Shown here piece after piece: positions 16,202 to 26,161 of a stretch of 64,000 bases of DNA. Origin of the DNA: Xanthobacter flavus (lineage in GTDB: Bacteria > Pseudomonadota > Alphaproteobacteria > Rhizobiales > Xanthobacteraceae). A model generated the notes under the pieces. That model had not been told where the DNA came from, ran no database searches, and saw only the letters and a list, made by a program, of their open reading frames with translations. The position numbers were made by a program, and so were the translations under genes. The stretch spans positions 5,167,001-5,231,000 of the forward strand of contig NZ_JAGGML010000001.1 in NCBI RefSeq assembly GCF_017875275.1. Reading direction: 5' to 3'. Each line of letters begins with the position of its first letter. The first letter of the stretch is position 1.

Positions 16202-17068
16202 TCAGATGGTGACGGGATTGGCTTTCGCAACCGCGTCGAACGCCTGGAGCAGGGTAATAAGCTCCTCCAGCTTGGCCAGAGGCACCATGTTCGGGCCGTC
16301 GGAGGGGGCCTTGTCCGGGTCGGGATGGGTCTCGATGAACACGGCGGCGACGCCCACGGCCACGGCGGCGCGGGCCAGCACCGGCACGAACTCACGCTGC
16401 CCGCCGGAGGAGGTCCCCTGCCCGCCCGGCTGCTGCACCGAATGGGTGGCGTCGAACACCACCGGCGCACCCGTGGTCTTGGCGAGGATCGGCAGGCCGC
16501 GCATGTCGGAGACGAGCGTGTTGTAGCCGAAGGAGACGCCCCGCTCCGTCACCAGCACGCGGCCGTTGCCGGCACCGGTGAGCTTGTTGACCACGTTCGC
16601 CATGTCCCACGGCGCGAGGAACTGGCCCTTCTTCACGTTCACCACCCGGCCGGTGCGGGCGGCGGCAATGAGGAGGTCGGTCTGGCGGCAGAGGAAGGCG
16701 GGAATCTGCAGCACGTCGACCACCTCGGCGGCGGCGGCGCACTGGTCGATCTCGTGCACGTCGGTGAGCACCGGCAGGCCGAGGCTCTCCCTGATTTCGC
16801 CGAACACCGGCAGGGCGGCCTGAAGGCCAAGGCCGCGGGCGGCGGAGAGGGAGGTGCGGTTCGCCTTGTCGAAGGAGGTCTTGAAGACCAGGCCGATGTT
16901 GCGGCGGGTCGCGATCTCCTTCAGCGCGGTGGCCACCTCCAGCGCGTGGGCGCGGCTTTCCATCTGGCAGGGGCCGGCGATCAGCGTCAGCGGCAGGCTA
17001 TTGCCGAAGCGCACGGGTCCTGCCTCGACGATGCTCTGCGGGGCGACGGGCGGAGGTGCGGCGGTCAT
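16202..17068 (-). CDS. kdsA: 2-dehydro-3-deoxyphosphooctonate aldolase (KDO-8-phosphate synthase)
   Basis: A 288-residue KdsA that condenses arabinose-5-phosphate with PEP to make KDO-8-phosphate for lipopolysaccharide. Motifs are [72 protein letters not shown] and [18 protein letters not shown]. Start ATG 17068 is preferred over 17095 because GAGGGA lies 5 bp upstream of it. It is a cytosolic housekeeping enzyme. The 202-bp gap to the sugE stop (17069-17270) shows no gene. Confidence 0.95.
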   Translation of the reverse strand: MTAAPPPVAPQSIVEAGPVRFGNSLPLTLIAGPCQMESRAHALEVATALKEIATRRNIGLVFKTSFDKANRTSLSAARGLGLQAALPVFGEIRESLGLPVLTDVHEIDQCAAAAEVVDVLQIPAFLCRQTDLLIAAARTGRVVNVKKGQFLAPWDMANVVNKLTGAGNGRVLVTERGVSFGYNTLVSDMRGLPILAKTTGAPVVFDATHSVQQPGGQGTSSGGQREFVPVLARAAVAVGVAAVFIETHPDPDKAPSDGPNMVPLAKLEELITLLQAFDAVAKANPVTI

Positions 17069-17270
17069 GGGCAGTCCCTCGACGGCTCGGGACACCGCGA
17101 CCGCGTGGCCGGCAGCGCCCTAAGCCCTAGAATAAATGCGACTTTCCGACTTCCGCGCGGAGCGATGCAGCCGGAGCGCGCCCTTGATAGAGCATTTTCG
17201 CCGTTTCGCTAAATCGCGAATGCGCGCGGCCGGGCGCCGGTGGACGGGCCGGGCCACGCGCGAGGACGGG

Positions 17271-17588
17271 TCAGTGCGTGACGAGCTTGAGCCCGACGAT
17301 ACCCACCGCGATCAGGCCGATGGATGCGAGCCGCAGAAGGTCGGTCGATTCGGAGAAGAATAAGATACCGGCGACCGCTGTCCCGACCGTCCCGATTCCC
17401 GCCCACACCGCATAAGCGGTGCCGATGGGTATGCCGCGCAGGGCGAGCGACAGCAAAAGCAGGCTCACCCCGATCGTGCCGAGCGTGAAGAGGCTCGGCC
17501 AGAGCCGCGTGAACCCCTCCGATTGCTTCATTCCGATGGCCCACGCGATTTCGGTGAGGCCGGCGATGAACAGATAGACCCAAGCCAT
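17271..17588 (-). CDS. sugE: Guanidinium exporter of the SMR family (Gdx/SugE)
   Basis: A 105-residue four-helix small multidrug resistance protein. It matches the SugE/Gdx subtype rather than EmrE: it starts MAWVYLFIAGLTEIAWAIGMKQSEGF, has the RGIPIGTAYAVWAGIGTVG block, and ends in GLIAVGIVGLKLVTH. Gdx proteins export guanidinium in exchange for protons as antiparallel homodimers. ATG 17588 gives the family length; longer frames read through the riboswitch. The leader carries two ACGA-loop hairpins typical of a guanidine-II riboswitch, which supports both substrate and regulation. It is a single-gene unit. Confidence 0.93.
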   Translation of the reverse strand: MAWVYLFIAGLTEIAWAIGMKQSEGFTRLWPSLFTLGTIGVSLLLLSLALRGIPIGTAYAVWAGIGTVGTAVAGILFFSESTDLLRLASIGLIAVGIVGLKLVTH

Positions 17589-17605
17589 GGGCAGACACCA
17601 CGAGA

Positions 17606-17655
17606 GGCGGGGTCGTCCCCGCCGCGCGTTAAGGAAGGAGCGCGGTCGTCCGCGC
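17606..17655 (-). promoter_or_regulatory. Guanidine-II (mini-ykkC) riboswitch
   Basis: In transcript orientation two GC-rich hairpins carry the same ACGA tetraloop: GCGCGG-ACGA-CCGCGC (17655-17640) and GCGGGG-ACGA-CCCCGC (17622-17607). They are joined by a 16-17 nt linker. This pair of identical stem-loops with ACGR loops is the defining feature of the guanidine-II class. The second hairpin ends about 18 nt before the sugE ATG, so control is probably translational. A third hairpin without an ACGR loop (17659-17676) lies upstream. Confidence 0.92.
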
Positions 17656-17719
17656 CCGGGGCGGAATGCTCCGCCCAATCCGATGTAATGCGATTTTCCT
17701 GAGAGTGAAACCACCAGAC

Positions 17720-18592
17720 TCAGCCGGGCGTCACCTCGAACACCAGCGTCGCCCCCAGCGCCGCGCGGGGCGGCACGACGACGATGCCCTCGATGGCCTC
17801 TTCCACCATGCGGCGGGCGGCGAGCGAGCGGCGCAGCTCCGGCGCGCCCGGGGTGGCGAAGCGGATGGCGGCGAGGCGCAGGCCCGGCCCGGCCGGCGCC
17901 GGGACGCCATAGCGGTCGGTGAACAGATTGCGCGACATCACGTCGATGGAGCCACGCGGCGTCTGCGCCACGTACCAGGCGTCGAGCGCGCGCTGGACCT
18001 GGCAGCCGGAGAAGGTTTCCAGAAACTTCTGGTGCTCCGCCGGCGCGTCCGCCACCAGCACCACGCCGGCGACGCCCGTCACCTGATTGGAATGGCGCTG
18101 GAGGTCGCTGGACCAGAAATTCTCAGGGTTAAGCTGGGTGCAGGTGAACGCGCCGAAATCCGGGCTCGCCGGATCGCGGGCGAAGGCGAGGCGGAAGCCG
18201 ACATCCACCTCCTGCCCGTCCGGCCGGCGCGCCTTGCGTGCGAAATCGAAGATGTCGAAGCCGCCGAAGCCGTCGGCATCGAAGGCGGCCTTCTCGTGGC
18301 CCGCGTCCGAGCCCTCCAGCACCAGCATGGAGAGGCCTTCGCCGATGCGGGCGAGGTAATCCTTGTTGAAAGCGCCGAAGGAGAAGGTCTCCCCCTGCGC
18401 GGGAACGATCTTCTCCGGCTCGACGACCTGGAGCAGCTCGATGAAGAAACCGGGCGTCTGGATGATGCGGTTTTCGGTGCCCCACGGGTGGCGGTTGCGG
18501 GCACCCACGGTGAAGCCCAGGAGGTCGTAGATTTCGCCAGCTGCGTCGAGGTCGCGGACGAGGTGCACAACGTGGTCGAGGCCGCGTCGCAT
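17720..18592 (-). CDS. Glyoxalase-like (VOC family) protein
   Basis: A 290-residue protein with an N-terminal vicinal-oxygen-chelate/glyoxalase-like domain (MRRGLDHVVHLVRDLDAAGEIYDLLGF, then NRHPWGTENRIIQ) and a second related half beginning near TGVAGVVLVADAPAEHQKFLETF. His7 and Glu52 of the first half are possible metal ligands; substrate unknown. ATG 18592 has a good AGGAGA ribosome binding site 5 bp upstream. It stands alone between the sugE leader and pyrG. The 223-bp gap upstream (18593-18815) contains no gene that I can see. Confidence 0.82.
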   Translation of the reverse strand: MRRGLDHVVHLVRDLDAAGEIYDLLGFTVGARNRHPWGTENRIIQTPGFFIELLQVVEPEKIVPAQGETFSFGAFNKDYLARIGEGLSMLVLEGSDAGHEKAAFDADGFGGFDIFDFARKARRPDGQEVDVGFRLAFARDPASPDFGAFTCTQLNPENFWSSDLQRHSNQVTGVAGVVLVADAPAEHQKFLETFSGCQVQRALDAWYVAQTPRGSIDVMSRNLFTDRYGVPAPAGPGLRLAAIRFATPGAPELRRSLAARRMVEEAIEGIVVVPPRAALGATLVFEVTPG

Positions 18593-18815
18593 GGCTTCTC
18601 CTCTTATCGGGCCGATGCTGCGACCCATCGGGCGCGCATTCCGCAACGGCAGAAGCATGGGAAGGAACGCTACGGCAAGGGTCCGCGCGTCGCCTGAATG
18701 GCGGGCGCATCCCCCCGGCGGCCCGGCTGGAGCTTAGTGCGTTTTGCCGCGACGTGGCTACCGCCCGGAGGAAGAAATCCCGGGACGGCACCCTAAGCCA
18801 TTGCAAAGAAACGGC

Positions 18816-20555
<1,740 letters not shown>

Positions 20556-21008
20556 TCACTTGGACTGCGGAACCTGGGGACCAGACGGCGCGGCCGGGGC
20601 GGCGGGCGCCGCCGGAGCCGCTGCCCCATCCTGCGGGGCACCTGCGCCCTGCGGGGCGCCTGAGCCCTGCGGGGCCTGCTGGCGCAGCTGGTCGAGAATG
20701 GAACCCCCGCTCTGCGGCACCTGCGGCCCGCCCTGATTCTGCTGCGCCGGCGGCAGGATGGAGCGCGGGGCACGGCCCAGGCCAGCGACGATGGTCAGCG
20801 ACAGCGAGGTGATGAAGAAGATCAGCGCGAGAATCGCGGTGGCGCGGGTGAGCACGTTGGCCGTGCCGCGCGCGGAGAAGAAGCCGCCGCCAGAACCGCC
20901 GCCGCCCCCGCCGATGCCAAGGCCGCCGCCTTCAGAGCGCTGGATGAGCACCACGCCGATCAGCGCGAGCACCACCATCAGGTGAATTACGATGAGAACC
21001 GTCTGCAT
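20556..21008 (-). CDS. secG: Preprotein translocase subunit SecG with a Pro/Ala/Gln-rich C-terminal tail
   Basis: A 150-residue SecG, an accessory subunit of the SecYEG channel. It has two transmembrane helices (QTVLIVIHLMVVLALIGVVL and ATAILALIFFITSLSLTIVA) separated by the conserved QRSEGGGLGIGGG and GGFFSARGTANVLTRAT. After the second helix a tail of about 65 residues is rich in Pro, Ala, Gly and Gln (PQGSGAPQGAGAPQDG repeats). ATG 21008 gives the standard MQTVL start; an in-frame ATG at 21020 is possible. Tails of this kind occur in other alphaproteobacterial SecG proteins. Confidence 0.93.
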   Translation of the reverse strand: MQTVLIVIHLMVVLALIGVVLIQRSEGGGLGIGGGGGGSGGGFFSARGTANVLTRATAILALIFFITSLSLTIVAGLGRAPRSILPPAQQNQGGPQVPQSGGSILDQLRQQAPQGSGAPQGAGAPQDGAAAPAAPAAPAAPSGPQVPQSK

Positions 21009-21162
21009 GGAATCCATCACGTTCGCGCCAGGACGGTGCCCCGGCGCGCAGGTCGCGGGTTCCCTACACGATCGGGCGGCGGGAGGGAAGAGCGGGAGCG
21101 GCAGCGACCCTGCACCCCTCCCCTGCGCGACGCGCGGGACCGGCGGTTGGCATTGAAGAGTC

Positions 21163-22461
21163 TCACTCGATCGCCAGCAGCACAGCCGAGGCCGCCGCGA
21201 TCACCCACACCGCGCCGCTGATGCGCCGCCAGCGGCCGGCGATGAGGTTCACGGCCACATAGGTGATGAAGCCGAGGCCGATGCCGGTGGCGATGGAGAA
21301 GGTGAACACCACCGCCAGCGCGGTCGCGGCGGCGGGGAAGGCTTCGGCGGCGTCATCCCACGGTAGGTCGCCCATGGCGCCGATCATGGCGAGGGCCACC
21401 ACCAGCAGCGCCGGGGCGGTGGCGTATCCCGGCACCGCCAGCGCCAGGGGCGCGAACAGCAGGCAGGCGAGGAACATCACGGCCACCACCACGGCGGTAA
21501 GGCCGGTGCGGCCGCCCGCCTCGATGCCGGCGGCGCTCTCGATATAGGAGGTGAGCGTGGAGGTGCCGAGCGCCGAGCCGACGATGGCGCCGCCCGAATC
21601 GGCGATCAGTACCCGGCCGAGGCGCGGCACGGAGCCGTCCTCCCGCATCAGGCCGCCCTTGTAGAGGGTGGCGATCAGCGTGCCCATATTGTCGAGCAGC
21701 ACGAGCAGGAAGAGCGCCGCGATCACCCCGGTCATGGACAGGCGCAGCACGCCGGCGATGTCCAGCTGGAGCAGCGTCGGCGCCAGCGAGGGCGGGGCCG
21801 AGACGATGCCGGAAAAGGAGACGAGGCCGAACGGCACGCCGGCCAGCGTCGCCGCCGCGATGCCGATGAGGATCGCCCCCGGCACGCCCCGCGCCGCGAG
21901 GCCGCTCATGAGCAGGAAACCGCCGCAGGCGATGAGGGTGGACGGCGCCGCGAGGTTGCCCAGCGCCACCAGCGTCACCGGGCTCGCCACCACCAGCCCC
22001 ATGCCCTTCAAGCCGAGCAGCGCGAGGAACAGGCCGATGCCCGTGCCCATGCCGAGCTTGAGCGACATGGGAATGGAATTCAGCAGCCATTCCCGCACCC
22101 TGAACAGGCTGAGGGCGAGGAAGAGGATGCCGGAGACGAACACCGCTCCCAGCGCCTGCTGCCACGGCACGCCCATGCCCAGCACCACGGTGAAGGTGAA
22201 ATAGGCGTTGATGCCCATGGCGGGGGCGACGGCGATGGGATAGTTCGCGATGATCCCCATCATCGCGGAGCCGAACGCCGCCGAAAGGCAGGTGGCGGTA
22301 AAGGCCGCCCCGGCATCGATGCCCGCCTGCGCCATGATCTGCGGGTTCACCACGACGATATAGGCCATGGTGAGGAAGGTGGTGATGCCCGCCACCACCT
22401 CGGTCGGGATGGTGGTGCCGTGCGCCTCCAATTGGAAGACGCGCTCGATCAGTCCGCGCAT
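21163..22461 (-). CDS. NCS2-family purine permease (AzgA type)
   Basis: A 432-residue multi-helix permease of the NCS2/AzgA branch, probably a guanine/hypoxanthine/adenine:proton symporter. Recognisable blocks are EVVAGITTFLTMAYIVVVNPQIM, YPIAVAPAMGINAYFTF, SGGAIVGSALGTSTLTSYIESAAGIEAGGRTGLTAVV and TGIGLGFITYVAVNLIAGR. ATG 22461 is chosen over 22479 because an AGAGGG ribosome binding site lies about 6 bp upstream of it. It is divergent from the small secreted protein at 22550. The exact purine is unknown. Confidence 0.9.
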   Translation of the reverse strand: MRGLIERVFQLEAHGTTIPTEVVAGITTFLTMAYIVVVNPQIMAQAGIDAGAAFTATCLSAAFGSAMMGIIANYPIAVAPAMGINAYFTFTVVLGMGVPWQQALGAVFVSGILFLALSLFRVREWLLNSIPMSLKLGMGTGIGLFLALLGLKGMGLVVASPVTLVALGNLAAPSTLIACGGFLLMSGLAARGVPGAILIGIAAATLAGVPFGLVSFSGIVSAPPSLAPTLLQLDIAGVLRLSMTGVIAALFLLVLLDNMGTLIATLYKGGLMREDGSVPRLGRVLIADSGGAIVGSALGTSTLTSYIESAAGIEAGGRTGLTAVVVAVMFLACLLFAPLALAVPGYATAPALLVVALAMIGAMGDLPWDDAAEAFPAAATALAVVFTFSIATGIGLGFITYVAVNLIAGRWRRISGAVWVIAAASAVLLAIE

Positions 22462-22549
22462 GCCGCACCCTCTTGCCATGCCGACGCCATTAAGCCCCTA
22501 CTTTTTGCGGCTGCGCCAGCCGCGGCTGAAGGGCAAAAGCGAGGACAAG

Positions 22550-23011
22550 ATGCACAGACTTGCAATCGCGGCGGCGGTCACCAGCTTGGTCCTTCTGCCC
22601 TCGGTTGCTGCGGCATGCCAGTGCATCCTGCCGAAGGACGCGGATGCAAGGCGCGACGTCATCTTCGCGCGAAACGCCTACGTCTTTTCAGGTCGGGTCA
22701 TTTCGGTCCGGAAGCTGCCGCCCAGATCACCCGACTTGCCAGAGCCAACGATCGAAGCACGGGTCAAGGTCATCCGGCAGGTCAAGGGGGCGCTGCCGGA
22801 CGAGGTTGTGGTGATGTCCTACGGCGGCGACAACGGCGAGAATTGCGGAGCTGGTGTTGGACTCGCTGCGGCCTGGGCCAACGAACGCCCCTACAACTTT
22901 GCCATAAGCCGGAGCGTGCCTCAGAGTGACCCACCAAAGTTATGGACCGATGGCTGCAACTCGAATCGCTTTCTTCTTCCCCCAGAGCCGGGGCAACCTG
23001 CCAACGAATAG
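22550..23011 (+). CDS. Small secreted protein with a TIMP/NTR-like N-terminus
   Basis: A 153-residue protein with a clear signal peptide (MHRLAIAAAVTSLVLLPSVAAA) whose cleavage would leave C23-Q-C25 at the mature N-terminus. This C-x-C start, followed by FSGRVISVRKLP and ARVKVIRQVKGALPDEVVVMSYGGDNGENCG and then a late Cys, resembles netrin-like (NTR) domains. Those domains occur in tissue inhibitors of metalloproteases and in uncharacterised bacterial exported proteins. The start follows GAGGACAAG. Codon usage looks less GC-rich than its neighbours, hinting at transfer or relaxed selection. It is not a classical lipoprotein, because position -3 of the box is Ala. Function unknown. Confidence 0.7.
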   Translation: MHRLAIAAAVTSLVLLPSVAAACQCILPKDADARRDVIFARNAYVFSGRVISVRKLPPRSPDLPEPTIEARVKVIRQVKGALPDEVVVMSYGGDNGENCGAGVGLAAAWANERPYNFAISRSVPQSDPPKLWTDGCNSNRFLLPPEPGQPANE

Positions 23012-23041
23012 AGCCGGCGTAGGTCCTGCCCCGCGCAGGCG

Positions 23042-23671
23042 CTAATGCAAATCCTTCGTGTAAACGAATTTCGGCATGCTCCAGCTGAAGCGCAGCGCCA
23101 GCAGGCGCAGGGTGAGGCCGGCGGCCATGGCGATGGCCATGGTGAGCGGCTGCGGCAGTCCGGCCAGCGGCCCGGCCACGTAGAGCAGCCCCGTGAGGAT
23201 CGACACCGTCGCGTAAAGCTCGGCGCGGAACAGCAGCGGCACCTCGTTGCACAGCACGTCCCGCAGCACGCCGCCGACGCAGCCGGTGATCATGCCCGCC
23301 GCGATCACCACGATGACCGGCAGGCCGAGGCCGATGGCCACGTTGCAGCCGATGACGGTGAACACCACGAGGCCCACGGCGTCGAGGAAGAGGAACACCT
23401 GCCGCAGGTGGTCCATGACGCGGGCGAGGAAGACGGTGCCCAGCGCCGCGCCGCCGGTGACGATGAGGTAGGAGGGGTGCGCCACCCATGAGAGCGGATA
23501 ATTGCCGAGCAGCACGTCCCGCACGGACCCGCCGCCCAGCGCGGTGACGCAGCCGAGCAGGAACACGCCCACCCAGTCCATCTCCCGCCGTCCGGCGGCG
23601 AGCGCGGCCGTCATGGCCTCGGCCACGATGGCGACCAGATAGAGGATGTGGAGCAGGGTCTGCGGCGTCAT
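23042..23671 (-). CDS. Trimeric intracellular cation channel (TRIC/UPF0126) family membrane protein
   Basis: A 209-residue membrane protein with two UPF0126/TRIC repeats of three helices each. The paired conserved motifs are GGGSVRDVLLGNYPLSWVAHPSYL in repeat 1 and GCVGGVLRDVLCNEVPLLFRAELYA in repeat 2. Bacterial members form trimeric cation channels; physiological role uncertain. ATG 23671 (MTPQTLLHILYLVAIVAEAM) fits the family. The frame open to 23740 runs through the hppA terminator and is rejected. It lies downstream of hppA but is separated from it by that terminator. Confidence 0.88.
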   Translation of the reverse strand: MTPQTLLHILYLVAIVAEAMTAALAAGRREMDWVGVFLLGCVTALGGGSVRDVLLGNYPLSWVAHPSYLIVTGGAALGTVFLARVMDHLRQVFLFLDAVGLVVFTVIGCNVAIGLGLPVIVVIAAGMITGCVGGVLRDVLCNEVPLLFRAELYATVSILTGLLYVAGPLAGLPQPLTMAIAMAAGLTLRLLALRFSWSMPKFVYTKDLH

Positions 23672-23696
23672 GTCGAAAGTCAGGATAGGCCCCCGC

Positions 23697-23733
23697 GCAA
23701 AAATGCCGCCTGCCCCTTGGGGACAGGCGGCCT
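23697..23733 (-). terminator. Intrinsic terminator after hppA
   Basis: In the leftward transcript the stem GCCGCCTGTCCCC pairs with GGGGCAGGCGGC (one bulge) and is followed by ATTTTTGC. It lies 30 bp after the hppA stop and before the TRIC gene, so the two genes are probably transcribed separately. Confidence 0.88.
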
Positions 23734-23762
23734 TTGTCATATCCCTTGCGAAGCGGGGCGGT

Positions 23763-25904
23763 TCAGTGCCCCAGCACCGCCAGCAGCAGCAGCGCGACGA
23801 TGTTGGTGATCTTGATCATCGGGTTCACGGCGGGGCCGGCCGTGTCCTTGTAGGGATCGCCCACGGTGTCGCCGGTGACGGAGGCCTTGTGGGCTTCCGA
23901 GCCCTTCATGTGGCGGACGCCATCCTTGTCCACGAAGCCGTCCTCGAACGACTTCTTGGCATTGTCCCAGGCGCCGCCGCCCGAGGTCATGGAGATGGCG
24001 ACGAACAGGCCGGTGACGATGACGCCGAGCAGCATCGCGCCCACCGCCGAGAAGGCCGCCGACTTGCCCGCCACGCCGCCGCCCGCCACGAAGTAGATGA
24101 CGAAATAGACGACGATGGGCGAGAGCACCGGCAGCAGCGAGGGGATGATCATCTCCTTGATGGCCGCCTTGGTCAGCATGTCCACGGCGCGGGAATAGTC
24201 CGGCTTCTCGGTGCCGGCCATGATGCCCGGCTTCTCCCGGAACTGCCGGCGCACCTCCTCCACGATGGCGCCGGCCGCGCGGCCCACGGCGGTCATGCCC
24301 ATGGCGCCGAAGAGATAGGGCAGCAGGCCGCCGAACAGCAGGCCGACCACCACATAGGGGTTCTCCAGCGAGAAGTTGGGCGCAACCCCTGCGAAGTAGG
24401 AGCCCGGCGCCGCCTGCGAGATGAAGAACTTGAGGTCCTGATTGTAGGCGGCGAACAGCACCAGCGCGCCGAGGCCGGCGGAGCCGATGGCGTAGCCCTT
24501 CGTCACCGCCTTGGTGGTGTTGCCCACCGCGTCGAGCGCGTCGGTGGACTGGCGCACCTCCTTGGGCAGGCCCGCCATCTCGGCGATGCCGCCGGCATTG
24601 TCCGTCACCGGGCCGAAGGCATCGAGGGCCACGATCATGCCGGCGACGCCGAGCATGGTGGTGGCGGCGATGGCGATGCCGAACAGGCCGGCAAGGCCGT
24701 AGGCGCACAGGATGCCGGCGATGATGACGAGGGTCGGCAGCGCCGTCGATTCCAGCGAGACGGCGAGGCCCTGGATGATGTTCGTGCCATGCCCCGTCAC
24801 CGAGGCCTGGGCGATGGACACGACCGGGCGATAGCCGGTGCCGGTGTAGTATTCGGTGATGACGACGATGGCGCCGGTCACCGCGAGGCCGACGAGGCCG
24901 CTGAGGAACAGTGCCGTGCCCGTATAGTCGGCGCCCTGGATCGGCCCGAACCCGGGCAGCAGCCACGTCACCACCGCCAGCGCGATAACGGAGAAGCCCG
25001 CCGTCGCCATGAGGCCCTTGTAGAGGGCGCCCATGATGGAGGAGTTCGCCCCCAGCCGCACGAAATAGGTGCCGGCGATGGAGGTGAGGATGCACGCCCC
25101 GCCGATGGCGAGCGGATAGACGATCATGGTGGCGAGCGTCGCCGGGTTCGCGGCGAAGAAGATGGCCGCGAGCACCATGGTGGCGACCACGGTCACCGCA
25201 TAGGTCTCGAACAGATCGGCCGCCATGCCGGCGCAGTCGCCGACATTGTCGCCCACGTTGTCGGCGATGGTGGCCGGGTTGCGCGGGTCGTCCTCGGGAA
25301 TGCCGGCTTCCACCTTGCCGACGAGGTCGCCGCCCACGTCCGCGCCCTTTGTGAAGATGCCGCCGCCGAGACGGGCGAAGATGGAGATGAGCGAGGCGCC
25401 GAAGCCCAGCGCCACCAGCGCGTCCACCACCGTGCGGCTGTTCGGCGCGAAGCCGAGGAAGCCGGTGAGGACGAGGAAGTAGACGCTGACGCCGAGCAGC
25501 GCGAGGCCGGCCACCAGAAGCCCGGTGACGGCGCCCGCCTTGAAGGCGAGGTCGAGGCCGCCGGCGAGCGAGAGCGTCGCCGCTTGCGCGGTGCGCACGT
25601 TCGCCCGCACCGACACGTTCATGCCGATGAAGCCGGCGAGGCCGGAGAGGATGGCGCCCAGCGCGAAGCCGATGGCCACCAGCCAGCCGAGGAAAAGTCC
25701 CACGAGGATGAAGATGACGGCACCCACGATGCCGATGGTGGCGTACTGCCGACGCAGATAGGCCTGCGCGCCTTCAGCGATGGCGGATGCGATCTCCTGC
25801 ATCCTGGCGGTTCCCGGGTCCGCCTCCATCAACCCCTTGATCGTCCATACGCCGTACGCCACGGCCAAGAGGCCGCAGACGATGATGAGCACCAGAGCCA
25901 GCAT
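23763..25904 (-). CDS. hppA: K+-independent membrane H+-translocating pyrophosphatase
   Basis: A 713-residue, roughly 16-helix proton pump driven by pyrophosphate hydrolysis. The catalytic loops contain [42 protein letters not shown], then [13 protein letters not shown], and [12 protein letters not shown] near the end. The segment [18 protein letters not shown] has Lys where K+-dependent enzymes have Ala, marking the K+-independent class as in Rhodospirillum. It is a single gene with a strong terminator downstream. The 257-bp gap upstream (25905-26161) contains only dispersed repeat copy 2. Confidence 0.97.
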   Translation of the reverse strand: MLALVLIIVCGLLAVAYGVWTIKGLMEADPGTARMQEIASAIAEGAQAYLRRQYATIGIVGAVIFILVGLFLGWLVAIGFALGAILSGLAGFIGMNVSVRANVRTAQAATLSLAGGLDLAFKAGAVTGLLVAGLALLGVSVYFLVLTGFLGFAPNSRTVVDALVALGFGASLISIFARLGGGIFTKGADVGGDLVGKVEAGIPEDDPRNPATIADNVGDNVGDCAGMAADLFETYAVTVVATMVLAAIFFAANPATLATMIVYPLAIGGACILTSIAGTYFVRLGANSSIMGALYKGLMATAGFSVIALAVVTWLLPGFGPIQGADYTGTALFLSGLVGLAVTGAIVVITEYYTGTGYRPVVSIAQASVTGHGTNIIQGLAVSLESTALPTLVIIAGILCAYGLAGLFGIAIAATTMLGVAGMIVALDAFGPVTDNAGGIAEMAGLPKEVRQSTDALDAVGNTTKAVTKGYAIGSAGLGALVLFAAYNQDLKFFISQAAPGSYFAGVAPNFSLENPYVVVGLLFGGLLPYLFGAMGMTAVGRAAGAIVEEVRRQFREKPGIMAGTEKPDYSRAVDMLTKAAIKEMIIPSLLPVLSPIVVYFVIYFVAGGGVAGKSAAFSAVGAMLLGVIVTGLFVAISMTSGGGAWDNAKKSFEDGFVDKDGVRHMKGSEAHKASVTGDTVGDPYKDTAGPAVNPMIKITNIVALLLLAVLGH

Positions 25905-26067
25905 CTATCCCACCCTCACTCGTTTCCTGCCAATTATGTTTATGGGGCGAGTGTGAGGGGTGCCGTGTGGCATCGCAAGGGGCGTTTGGGCAAACGGTCG
26001 CACCTTTGGACGGTTTCATGGGACCGTCGGCGGCTCGCGCACGGGCGATGCCGCAAAGCCAACATCC

Positions 26068-26153
26068 GTCGTGCTCCGGCTTGACCGGAGCACCCATTCC
26101 CCCGTTCGTGGCTGAGGCACGATGGATCCTTCGGTCGAGCCGAAGGATGACGG
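26068..26153. repeat. Dispersed paired-hairpin repeat, copy 2
   Basis: Hairpin 1 is GTGCTCCGG-CTTGA-CCGGAGCAC (26071-26093). Hairpin 2 is ATCCTTCGG-TCGAG-CCGAAGGAT (26126-26148). Spacing is shorter than in copies 1 and 3 (about 32 bp). The stems differ in sequence from the other copies but still pair fully. Confidence 0.8.
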
Positions 26154-26161
26154 CGGGAACA

